Assembly (NCBI GenBank): GCA_028282925.1
Contig: JANQGV010000243.1
Coordinates: 1-62,730 of the forward strand
Source of the DNA: Thermodesulfobacteriota bacterium
GTDB lineage: Bacteria > Desulfobacterota > WTBG01 > CAIYCZ01 > CAIRTM01
DNA: 62,730 bases
Direction: 5' to 3'
Numbering within the stretch: the first letter of the stretch is position 1; each line of letters starts with the position of its first letter. Below, piece after piece: positions 35,014 to 42,712 of the stretch. The translations under genes were made by a program, and so were the position numbers. The notes beneath the pieces were generated by a model. It was not told the origin of the DNA. It made no database searches and saw nothing but the letters and a program-made list of their open reading frames with translations.

Positions 35014-35733
35014 TTAGGCGTTGATTTTGCTTTTGTCTTTCAGTGCAGCAAAGGCATTGTTGATCTCGGCCTGCAGGGCTTCCGCCTTTTTGCCCTTAAC
35101 AGCCGCAAAACGGTCCTGCCTGGCCAGGTAGTCCCTGACCGGTCTGGCGTTCTGTTCGTCTATGGTGATGCTGTAGTAACCGCTGGCGATTTCGTACAGC
35201 GGAAACGTGCGGGTTTCAACAGCCAGGCGTCCGATTTGGACCGTGTTTTCAGGTTCGAATCCCCAGGCCACCGGGCAGGGGCACAGAACCAGGATAAAAG
35301 CCGATCCTTCGGCTTCCCAGGCTTTGCGTACCTTGTCGATCAGGTCGAAGGGATGGCTGGGACAGGCGGTTGCAGCATACTGGTAGCCGCTGGCCGCTGC
35401 AACGGCCGGCAGCTTCTTGGCAATTACGCTTGTGTCGTTCTTTTTGCCCATGGCTTCGTTATCGAAACAGATCTGAAGCATTTCGCCGTTGTCACCCTTG
35501 GAAATGGTAAGCAGGGCGGGCTGGGCGCCCGTATCGGAACCGACGATAAGGTTTTGTTCCCAGGGAATCTGCCACGATGCTTTTTCAATATCATCGACTT
35601 TCCCATCGAGGGCTTTATAAACATGTCTTACAGCCAGGGCTACGCCGCAGCCTGCACAGGCATTGTGACCTTTGGGTGCGAAATGTTCCCTGAATGATAA
35701 AAACTGTCCTGCGTAAAGACTGAATTTGTCCAT
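35014..35733 (-). CDS. 2-oxoacid:ferredoxin oxidoreductase beta-like (ThDP-binding) subunit
   Basis: 239 residues, shorter than a typical PorB of about 300. It keeps GHNACAGCGVALAVRHV (CxxC at 26/29), a CFDNEA segment ending at residue 94, and FILVLCPCPVAWGF. The ThDP motif, normally GDG then 24-27 residues and Asn, reads GSD at 65-67 with Asn at 92, so one motif residue is changed. The NTGxQxS stretch after DNEAY is missing (GKKNDTS instead). No alpha or gamma subunit gene is in the window. Its ATG overlaps the ferredoxin stop by one base (TAATG), so they are translationally coupled. Whether it still binds ThDP or acts only in electron transfer cannot be told. Confidence 0.8.
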   Translation of the reverse strand: MDKFSLYAGQFLSFREHFAPKGHNACAGCGVALAVRHVYKALDGKVDDIEKASWQIPWEQNLIVGSDTGAQPALLTISKGDNGEMLQICFDNEAMGKKNDTSVIAKKLPAVAAASGYQYAATACPSHPFDLIDKVRKAWEAEGSAFILVLCPCPVAWGFEPENTVQIGRLAVETRTFPLYEIASGYYSITIDEQNARPVRDYLARQDRFAAVKGKKAEALQAEINNAFAALKDKSKINA

Positions 35734-36011
35734 TAATCCACCTCCTGCATGCTAATAGCACCAAACCAGCATTCCCTGTGGCAAATACCACATCCAGTGC
35801 ATAATTTATCATCAACATCGAAATACTCATCTTCCTGCCGGCTGATGGCTGCATCGGGGCAGTAAAGGTAGCATAGAGCACACCGTACGCACAGGTCCTT
35901 ATCCCACACAGGTTGCAACTCCGGTTTTGTTCCCGGTACAAAAGGCTGCGCTTTGCCTGCTTCAAGAAGGTTGCAGCCGACTTTTTCCTGCTTAAATGTT
36001 TTCACTGACAA
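35733..36011 (-). CDS. PorD-like 2x[4Fe-4S] ferredoxin
   Basis: 92 residues. Two cluster motifs: CVRCALCYLYCP (about 41-52) and CTGCGICHRECWFG (about 70-83), each CxxCxxCxxxC, as in the delta subunit of pyruvate- and related 2-oxoacid:ferredoxin oxidoreductases; the preceding LQPVWDKDL is also delta-like. First gene of the operon; GGAGAGCAACG precedes the ATG, and a promoter lies about 90 bases upstream. It probably carries electrons between the PorB-like subunit and the NuoE/NuoF pair (inference). Confidence 0.9.
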   Translation of the reverse strand: MSVKTFKQEKVGCNLLEAGKAQPFVPGTKPELQPVWDKDLCVRCALCYLYCPDAAISRQEDEYFDVDDKLCTGCGICHRECWFGAISMQEVD

Positions 36012-36100
36012 CGTTGCTCTCCTTTAGTTTGATTTATTAGTTATTCAATACTTGTTTTCGACAATAAACTTCTCTTCCATCATAATAGTATAAAGCCAAA

Positions 36101-36129
36101 ATCTTATATGTAAGCATTTGAAATGTCAA
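36101..36129 (-). promoter_or_regulatory. sigma-70-type promoter of the ferredoxin-PorB-NuoEF operon
   Basis: Minus-strand TTGACA (36124-36129), 17-base spacer, TAAGAT (36101-36106), about 90 bases before the ferredoxin ATG. It shows that the operon starts with the ferredoxin and has no porA or porC upstream. Confidence 0.65.
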
Positions 36130-36288
36130 GAGCTTTTTGGATTTGACGACGGCCCGTTCCGGTTTTTTACGGCAGCGCCGGTTCTGATGCCGAAAAAGGA
36201 TGATTGTATTGAAAAGAGTAATTTGCTAAGTACATATATATGATTTTGATGTTACAGTACTAAATTTGAACAGTTACCGGTAATTCCT

Positions 36289-37215
36289 ATGAAAATACTT
36301 ATAGTTGGCGCAGGAGCGATGGGCTGCCTGTTTGCTGGATATTTACTGCGGCAGGGGCATGATGTTTCTATTCTGGAAATTAACGAAGAACGAGCTGCAA
36401 CGATTCGTTCCGGCGGACTGACCATTGACGACGGGACCACATCATCTGTAACCGCCTGTCCGCACGTCTATACCAGCGCCGCAGAAGCAGGGAGTGCCGA
36501 CTGCATACTTATCATGGTGAAAGCCTATGATACCGGAAGTGCCGTACAGTCCGTGCGGCCGCTTGTTACCGGGAAGACCGTTGTTATGACCCTGCAAAAC
36601 GGCGTGGGCAATGTTGAAACTATCCAGCAGGCAGTACCACACGGACGTGTTCTGGCCGGAACAACCGCCCAGGGTGCAACGCTGCTGGGACCCGGCCACG
36701 TGCGACATGCCGGGGCCGGTGAAACAATCCTGGGGGCAACTTCGGAATCAGGGAAAAAACACGTGGAAACTCTGGCGGCCATGTTGCGTGATGCAGGCAT
36801 TGCAACATCGGTATCAGACAATATCACCAGCCTGATCTGGGGAAAGCTCCTGGTGAATTGCGGTATTAACCCGATTTGCGCGTTAATGGACATTAAAAAC
36901 GGACAACTGCTTGAAAGTCCCCATCTGGTTGATGTCATGGTAAAGGTGGTGAGGGAAGTTGAGTCCGTTGCCCAGGCCTGCGGTGTTGAGCTGCCCTTTG
37001 CCGACGGACGAGGAAAAGTTGGAGATGTGTGCCGGGCCACATCCGGTAATATCTGTTCCATGCTGCAGGATGTTCGGGCGGGTCGCAAAACCGAAATAGC
37101 CCAGATGAACGGTGCTGTTGCGCGGTTCGGGGCCGAACGGGAGGTGCCGACCCCCGTCAACCAGACCCTTGCCGATCTTGTTCTCGCCGTGGGACACATG
37201 CGAAGACCCGGATGA
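36289..37215 (+). CDS. panE: 2-dehydropantoate 2-reductase
   Basis: 308 residues; NADPH-dependent reduction of ketopantoate to pantoate in pantothenate/CoA synthesis. The N-terminal Rossmann motif GAGAMGCLFAG (7-17), the segment TLQNGVGN (about 101-108), and the C-terminal domain with IWGKLLVNCGINPICAL (about 183-199; the Lys is the family's catalytic residue) are intact. Closely related ketopantoate-reductase-family paralogs act on other substrates, so the exact substrate is less certain than the family. It is divergent from the redox operon; no other pan gene is near. Confidence 0.88.
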   Translation: MKILIVGAGAMGCLFAGYLLRQGHDVSILEINEERAATIRSGGLTIDDGTTSSVTACPHVYTSAAEAGSADCILIMVKAYDTGSAVQSVRPLVTGKTVVMTLQNGVGNVETIQQAVPHGRVLAGTTAQGATLLGPGHVRHAGAGETILGATSESGKKHVETLAAMLRDAGIATSVSDNITSLIWGKLLVNCGINPICALMDIKNGQLLESPHLVDVMVKVVREVESVAQACGVELPFADGRGKVGDVCRATSGNICSMLQDVRAGRKTEIAQMNGAVARFGAEREVPTPVNQTLADLVLAVGHMRRPG

Positions 37216-37261
37216 CCCTCTTCCGGTACGTTTGTTGCGACAGTGTTTCCGGGTGTATCTC

Positions 37262-37290
37262 TTGACATATTATTTCCGTGGTCATATAGT
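37262..37290 (+). promoter_or_regulatory. sigma-70-type promoter of the exported unknown protein
   Basis: TTGACA (37262-37267), 17-base spacer, TATAGT (37285-37290), about 57 bases of leader before the ATG at 37354. Close to consensus. Confidence 0.75.
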
Positions 37291-37353
37291 GTGCGCAACG
37301 TACAGAAACGTGCTTTTACGTATATGACTTAATATCAAGTAAAGGATACGACA

Positions 37354-38316
37354 ATGAATTCTTTTAAAAAAATGATTACTGTAAGCGTTGTGGCTGCGTG
37401 TGCGGTCGGTTTTTCGTTGCTGCCGGCAAACTTCCGGCAGGCGGAAGCCTGTGTCATCGCTATTTCTCAATTGGAAAAATGTTCATATATTACCATCGGC
37501 AGCGGGGGACTTGAGTGCGGCATAAACACCGTCAGGCTCGGGGTGAGCGACGAAGGGCGGGATGACTGTAATGCAATAGAGGTGCGGGTGGAAGTGGAAG
37601 ACCCGAGCATCCTGTCGTTTGATACCACTGAGTTTTCCTTTCCCGACGATACCGATCTTCCTGAAGGGATATCCCGCGGCTGCAATGCGCGCCTGACCGA
37701 AGTCGACGTTACCGGATTGAAGGAGGGCAAGACGAAAATTCACTTTTCAAGCAGGCCCCTGGGCTACACCGACAGGGAGTTTGAACTGGTAACATCCCAG
37801 ACCGTGGGAGTGAGTTGCGACGAAGAGCCGGCAACGACCACTACGACTACCACGGTGCCGTCGACCGATCTTACTGTTGAAGATTTAAAGCTTCTCATCC
37901 AGAGTGCAATGCTGAAGGAAGAGTTTGCCTATAACGATCTCCTTGAAGTACTTGAGGAGATCAACAGTCCGGATTTTGCAGACAACGGAAGATTGCAAGG
38001 TGTCATTACCCAGCTTGAAGAGGCGGATGCGCTGCTGACTACGGCAACTGATCTGGCACGCCAGTTGCTGGATGCATCGCAGATAACTATTGCTACGGCT
38101 TTTATGGTACGGGGGACCCTCTCGCGGGCGCTTTTTATCGACAGATTTAGTACGGGGGGGATCCGGACCAATATGAATCACCTCAACAACGGCACCAGAC
38201 CGGTCTCCCGTATTGCACTTAATTTACGCATAGCAGCAGGAATTCTGCAGCAATCGCACCGCATGAATCAAACGGCCCTTGATACGCTGGAGGCGGACAC
38301 GGCTTCGGCGGATTAA
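37354..38316 (+). CDS. exported protein of unknown function with Thr-rich linker
   Basis: 320 residues, not recognised. Residues 1-32 form a signal peptide (VSVVAACAVGFSLLPA; cleavage near QAEA-C). The first domain (about 32-155) is beta-rich with five or six Cys (CSYITIGSGGLECG, DDCNAIEVRVEVEDP, SRGCNARL, GVSCDEE), resembling an immunoglobulin-like fold held by disulfides. A linker of mostly Thr (ATTTTTTTVPSTD, about 160-172) leads to a helical C-terminal domain of about 145 residues without Cys. The layout suggests a secreted or surface protein. It has its own promoter; the gene downstream is convergent. Confidence 0.75.
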   Translation: MNSFKKMITVSVVAACAVGFSLLPANFRQAEACVIAISQLEKCSYITIGSGGLECGINTVRLGVSDEGRDDCNAIEVRVEVEDPSILSFDTTEFSFPDDTDLPEGISRGCNARLTEVDVTGLKEGKTKIHFSSRPLGYTDREFELVTSQTVGVSCDEEPATTTTTTTVPSTDLTVEDLKLLIQSAMLKEEFAYNDLLEVLEEINSPDFADNGRLQGVITQLEEADALLTTATDLARQLLDASQITIATAFMVRGTLSRALFIDRFSTGGIRTNMNHLNNGTRPVSRIALNLRIAAGILQQSHRMNQTALDTLEADTASAD

Positions 38317-38328
38317 AAGGGAAACGAT

Positions 38329-39897
38329 TTACTCAGTTTTTTTCCCATACCCCCCGCCGCCGGGTGTTTCGATGCGAAGCCGGTCGCCCTGCCGCAGAAC
38401 GGTTTGGAACTTGGACGGCATCAGGGTTGAGGCCCGGTTCATGATTACCGTGTTGGCCCCTTTTTTTCCGGCTGAACCGCCGGAAAGTCCGTAAGGCCCC
38501 CTGGTGCGCCGTTCCGAGATAACCGTTACCTCGGCATCTGAAAGAAACTCTATCTCCCTTATAATTCCATTACCGCCTTTGAAGGAACCGTCGCCTCCGG
38601 ATTCGCCACGTAGAGAGTATTGGGTGACCCGAAGCGGGCAACTGTATTCAAGGGCTTCGGCCGGGGTGTTGAGGGTGTTGGTCATATGAGAGTGAACGGC
38701 ATGTTCACCGGGGCCTTCGGCGGATGCACCCATGCCGCCGGCAATGGTCTCATAATAGGCAAAGGGTTTTGCGTTTCGATGATCGATGCCGCCGATTGCA
38801 ACATTGTTCATGGTTCCCTGGCTTGCTGCCGGAATACGGCCCGGAAGGGCCTGGGCCAAAGCTCCCAGCAGCACATCAACGATTCGCTGAGAAGTTTCTA
38901 CGTTGCCCCCGGCAACAGCAGCCGGAAAAGCGGCGTCGACAATGGTTCCCGGTCTTGTTGTAATGGTAACGGGTTTAAGGCAACCTGCGTTAGTGGGTAC
39001 GTCCTCACCGGTCAAACACCTGAAAACATACAGCACGGCCGAAATGGTAATGGCCCGGACCGCGTTGACGCATCCGGTGGTCTGCGGAGAGGATTTGGAT
39101 AAATCGATGTACGCCGCGTCTCCCTGAATGGTAACGGCAACGTCAATCGTAATGTTGCTTTCCCCTTTTCCGTCGTCTTCCAGTACATCGCCGAACTCAT
39201 AGCAGCCGTCGGGAATGGCGGCAATGCTGTTGCGGGTCAAACGCTCGGCATATGAAATAAGATGCTCGCCATACTCCCGGACGGTGTCTATTCCGAATGT
39301 TTCACACAAGCGCTTCAATTGCTTTATGCCGGTCAGGTTGGCCATGATCTGGGCTGCGAAATCGCCCTCGCGTTCAGCCGGGGTGCGTACATTGCCCAGG
39401 ATGAGATTCATGATATCGCGGTTCAGGATACCGCCCTGGACAAGCTTTACAGGCGGTATGATAAGACCTTCCTGAAAAAGCGATGTTGAAAGAGGCATCG
39501 ATCCCGAGCACATGCCGCCCACATCGGCATGATGGGCCCGGTTGGCGACATAAAATGCCGGTTCATCTGTTCCGGTGAAAACCGGGGCTACAACGGTGAT
39601 GTCGGGCAGGTGGGTCCCGCCCCGGTAGGGATCGTTCAGCGCAATCATGTCACCTTCCTGCAGGTCGGCTTCCGCAATGGCGGCCTGAACCGACAACGGC
39701 ATTGAGCCCAGGTGTACGGGAATATGAGCGGCCTGGGCTATCATATCGCCCCTGCTGTCGAACAGGGCGCAGGAGCAGTCGCGGCGTTCCTTGATGTTGG
39801 GGGAGTAAGCGGTACGGGTGAGAGTTACACCCATTTCTTCGGCAATTGAGATGAAGCGGTTTTTGAAGATCTCCAACTGGATTGGATTTGTTTTCAT
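38329..39897 (-). CDS. hyuB: hydantoinase B / oxoprolinase-family subunit
   Basis: 522 residues. Starts NPIQLEIFKNRFISIAEEMG and contains NIKERRDCSCALFD, GDMIALNDPYRGGTHLPDI, a VANRAHHADVGGMCSGSMP motif, NVETSQRIVDVLLGAL and, near the end, GGDGSFKGGNGI and TPGGGGYG, all typical of the HyuB subunit. With HyuA it forms an ATP-dependent amidohydrolase of the N-methylhydantoinase/5-oxoprolinase family; carboxylases for acetone or acetophenone are relatives. It starts five bases after hyuA. The substrate cannot be read from sequence. Confidence 0.93.
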   Translation of the reverse strand: MKTNPIQLEIFKNRFISIAEEMGVTLTRTAYSPNIKERRDCSCALFDSRGDMIAQAAHIPVHLGSMPLSVQAAIAEADLQEGDMIALNDPYRGGTHLPDITVVAPVFTGTDEPAFYVANRAHHADVGGMCSGSMPLSTSLFQEGLIIPPVKLVQGGILNRDIMNLILGNVRTPAEREGDFAAQIMANLTGIKQLKRLCETFGIDTVREYGEHLISYAERLTRNSIAAIPDGCYEFGDVLEDDGKGESNITIDVAVTIQGDAAYIDLSKSSPQTTGCVNAVRAITISAVLYVFRCLTGEDVPTNAGCLKPVTITTRPGTIVDAAFPAAVAGGNVETSQRIVDVLLGALAQALPGRIPAASQGTMNNVAIGGIDHRNAKPFAYYETIAGGMGASAEGPGEHAVHSHMTNTLNTPAEALEYSCPLRVTQYSLRGESGGDGSFKGGNGIIREIEFLSDAEVTVISERRTRGPYGLSGGSAGKKGANTVIMNRASTLMPSKFQTVLRQGDRLRIETPGGGGYGKKTE

Positions 39898-39902
39898 GTT
39901 TT

Positions 39903-41879
39903 TTATGAATGTATGCTTATGATTATATTGCCAAACTCATCAACTGTTCCACTGGCAAAGGGCGGGATGACAATTGTTGATGAATATTCGGTTATAATAG
40001 CCGGTCCCTGGATTTTGTTGCCGCAAAGCAACAGGTCTCGGTTTGCTACCCTTGTGCTGTGCAGGGAGCCCTCAAAGTAGACGTCCTGCAGGCCTGAATG
40101 TGCCGCATCCGGCGGAGCGGCCGATCCGCTTTGAATTTTCCGCAGGGCCGGTTTTTCCGGGACGGCCCTGGCACGCAGTCTGGTGTTGACTATTTCTACA
40201 GCAGCCCCGGCAGTGGAGTAGCCATACGTTTTTTCATGTAGGGCATGAAAGCTTTCAATATACTCGTTGCCGAAAGGTACCAGCAGTTCATATGATTGTC
40301 CTTTATAGCGCATGTCGAGCAGTCGCTCGAAGGTGATCTGCCCGGGCTGAATGCTTTCGGCGGCAAAATCCCTGCGGGCATGGTCTTCCAGGTCCTTAAA
40401 ATACGGCTCAAGAGTGGCAGACGGAGCACCTGTTTCTTCACGCATGATTGTCCGTGAATAGTCCTTGATACTGTCGGCCAGGAGCATACCGGTTGCGGAA
40501 AGAATGCCGGGATCGCGGGGAACCAGGACCCGGGGTATGCCCAGCAGACGTGCCAGGAATACCGCGTGCATGCCTCCGGCACCGCCGAATGAAAAGAGGG
40601 TAAAGTCGGCCGGGTCGTAGCCGCGTTCTACGGAAATGACACGAATAGCCTTTTCCATGGCGGTATCGGCAATGTCGATAATTCCTTGCGCCAGTTCCCG
40701 TGGTGCAAGCCCCAGTTTTTGTGAAAAGGGTTGAAAAAAAATATCCAGCCGTTCCGGTTGAAGGTGCATGGCGCCGCCGAGGAAGCGGCCGGGCAGAAGC
40801 CGCCCCAGGTAAAGGTTTGCATCGGTAACCGTAATGCCGGTACCACTGCCGTAGCAGATGGGGCCGGGATCGGCCCCGGCGCTTTGGGGGCCGACTTTCA
40901 AAGCACCGCCTGAATCCACCCATGCAAGCGAGCCTCCGCCGGCCCCGACAGTGTGGATGTCGATCATGGGAAGCTTTACAGGGTGGCCGGCAATGGTAGA
41001 CTGAAGCGAAAGGGTGGGGCCGCCGTCTACCAGGGACACATCGGTGGACGTGCCGCCCATGTCAAATGTTATCAGCCGGCTGTAACCGGCCGCCCTGCCG
41101 ATTGCATGGGCTCCCACAACGCCTCCGGCCGGACCCGAAAGAATGGTTCTGACCGGTTCTTGCATTGCCGTTTCAGCGGTAATACATCCGCCGTTGGACT
41201 GCTTGATGCTTATGCCGTCATCGGCACCGAGGTGGTCCTTCAACCGGGAAATGTAGGATTGCATGACAGGTGCAACATAGGCATTGATAACGGTTGTGGA
41301 AGTGCGTTCGAATTCCCTGAACTCGGAAAGTATTTCATGCGAGAGGGAAACCGGTATCGAGAGACTTTCAAGCATCTCACCCGCCTGTTTTTCATGAATC
41401 GGGTTTGCAAAAGAAAAGAGGAAGCAGACCGCAACGGACTCCACCCCGCTCTGTCGGATATCGGTAATTATGCTTGCCAGTTTTTCCGTATCGAAGGGTT
41501 CAAGGATGTTTCCGTTTGAATCAATGCGGCCCGGAATGCCGAAACGCGCATTTTCAGGTACAAGACACGGCGTTTTTTTATAGGTGAGGTCATACAAATG
41601 CCGTCTGTTCTGGCGGCCGATTTCGATACTATCTTCAAAACCGCTATTGGTTATCAGGGCGGTTTTACTTCCCGTGCTCTCAAGGAGCGCGTTGGTGGCA
41701 ACGGTTGATCCATGCACGATTTGAAGCGGGTTCTGGAGTGCAAGCTGTTTGAGGGCACTCAATATGGCACGGGAGGGGTCTGAAGGAGTCGACAGGGTCT
41801 TATAAACCCCCCATGTGTCGTCGGCAGTATATATAATATCGGTGAAGGTGCCGCCGGTGTCGATGCCGATCTGTATCAT
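39903..41879 (-). CDS. hyuA: hydantoinase A / oxoprolinase-family subunit
   Basis: 658 residues of the ASKHA (actin-like ATPase) type. Motifs: IGIDTGGTFTDIIY at the N-terminus (phosphate 1), HGSTVATNALLE, LLSGPAGGVVGAH-like ILSGPAGGVVGAHAIG, FDMGGTSTDVSL (phosphate 2) and FSFGGAGGMHAVFLAR (adenosine). These are the hallmarks of HyuA. It uses ATP to activate a cyclic amide or related substrate for HyuB. First gene of a two-gene unit. No transporter or regulator for it is adjacent. Confidence 0.94.
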   Translation of the reverse strand: MIQIGIDTGGTFTDIIYTADDTWGVYKTLSTPSDPSRAILSALKQLALQNPLQIVHGSTVATNALLESTGSKTALITNSGFEDSIEIGRQNRRHLYDLTYKKTPCLVPENARFGIPGRIDSNGNILEPFDTEKLASIITDIRQSGVESVAVCFLFSFANPIHEKQAGEMLESLSIPVSLSHEILSEFREFERTSTTVINAYVAPVMQSYISRLKDHLGADDGISIKQSNGGCITAETAMQEPVRTILSGPAGGVVGAHAIGRAAGYSRLITFDMGGTSTDVSLVDGGPTLSLQSTIAGHPVKLPMIDIHTVGAGGGSLAWVDSGGALKVGPQSAGADPGPICYGSGTGITVTDANLYLGRLLPGRFLGGAMHLQPERLDIFFQPFSQKLGLAPRELAQGIIDIADTAMEKAIRVISVERGYDPADFTLFSFGGAGGMHAVFLARLLGIPRVLVPRDPGILSATGMLLADSIKDYSRTIMREETGAPSATLEPYFKDLEDHARRDFAAESIQPGQITFERLLDMRYKGQSYELLVPFGNEYIESFHALHEKTYGYSTAGAAVEIVNTRLRARAVPEKPALRKIQSGSAAPPDAAHSGLQDVYFEGSLHSTRVANRDLLLCGNKIQGPAIITEYSSTIVIPPFASGTVDEFGNIIISIHS

Positions 41880-42003
41880 GGATACAATGCAAAAATAAGG
41901 TTATCTTTTCGTGTATATGTCTGTTTGGAGGCACCATTATTCATTACCGAAGGCAATTTCTCAACTAAATAATAGTTTATGCTTAAAAAACACTGATTTT
42001 TAC

Positions 42004-42032
42004 TTGACAGGTACTGTTTAATTCATTAAAAA
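42004..42032 (+). promoter_or_regulatory. candidate promoter of the receiver-only gene
   Basis: TTGACA (42004-42009), 17-base spacer, TAAAAA (42027-42032), within an AT-rich stretch, about 40 bases of leader before the ATG at 42079. Good -35, moderate -10. Confidence 0.55.
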
Positions 42033-42078
42033 ATAATTAATTCTTCTAAAAAATGTAACCCGCTGGGGAGAGCCGGAA

Positions 42079-42444
42079 ATGTCCAAAAGCATTCTTGTGA
42101 TTGAAGACGACGATCAGGTAAGAATTTTGCTTAAAAAAATGCTGGAAAATGCAGGATATTCGGTTATGGAAGCCCCTAACGGTGATATCGGACTGAAACT
42201 CTACAGCAAGCAACCGGTCGATCTGATCATTACGGATCTCATCATGCCCGAGAAAGAGGGTATTGAAACCATCCGTGAGCTTCGAAAAGAAAATCCCAAC
42301 ATCAAAATCATCGCAATATCGGGCGGCGGATCGGTCGACCCGGCCCAGTATCTGCATATGGCTGAACGCCTTGGCGTCAAGCGGACGTTTGCCAAGCCGT
42401 TCAGGCGGGAAGATATCCTGCAGGCCGTTGAAGAACTGTTATAG
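42079..42444 (+). CDS. single-domain response regulator (CheY-like)
   Basis: 121 residues, receiver only. Acidic pocket EDDD (9-12), phospho-acceptor D53 in IITDLIMPEKEG, and a Lys in RTFAKPF complete the active site. No output domain, so it acts by protein contact or phosphorelay. It precedes the hybrid kinase at 42713 by 268 bases; a functional pair is possible, but that gap looks like a separate promoter region. Confidence 0.93.
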   Translation: MSKSILVIEDDDQVRILLKKMLENAGYSVMEAPNGDIGLKLYSKQPVDLIITDLIMPEKEGIETIRELRKENPNIKIIAISGGGSVDPAQYLHMAERLGVKRTFAKPFRREDILQAVEELL

Positions 42445-42712
42445 CCCCTGACTGTGTAGTACCAGCGCTCATGTAATTCCCCGTTAACCTTGCCTCGATA
42501 GTTTTCGCAGTAGTATTCCACACCCTGCCCCTTATGTAATAGTGCTATTTTTAGCTAATTTTAATAATATAAATTCAAAAAAGTTAAATATTTTAACAAT
42601 AGCATAATAATTGTTTATCGTTGTAGTTTATATTCCGATAAAAAAAAATATAAGCATACACATCGAAAATGTAGGTATTGACGGGGTACACTCAACGAAA
42701 AAACATTGTAAG

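Noticed and set aside
34471-35697. 408-codon plus-strand ORF
   Set aside because: Antisense to the NuoE-like and PorB-like genes, no family match and low-complexity translation; a shadow of GC-biased codons.
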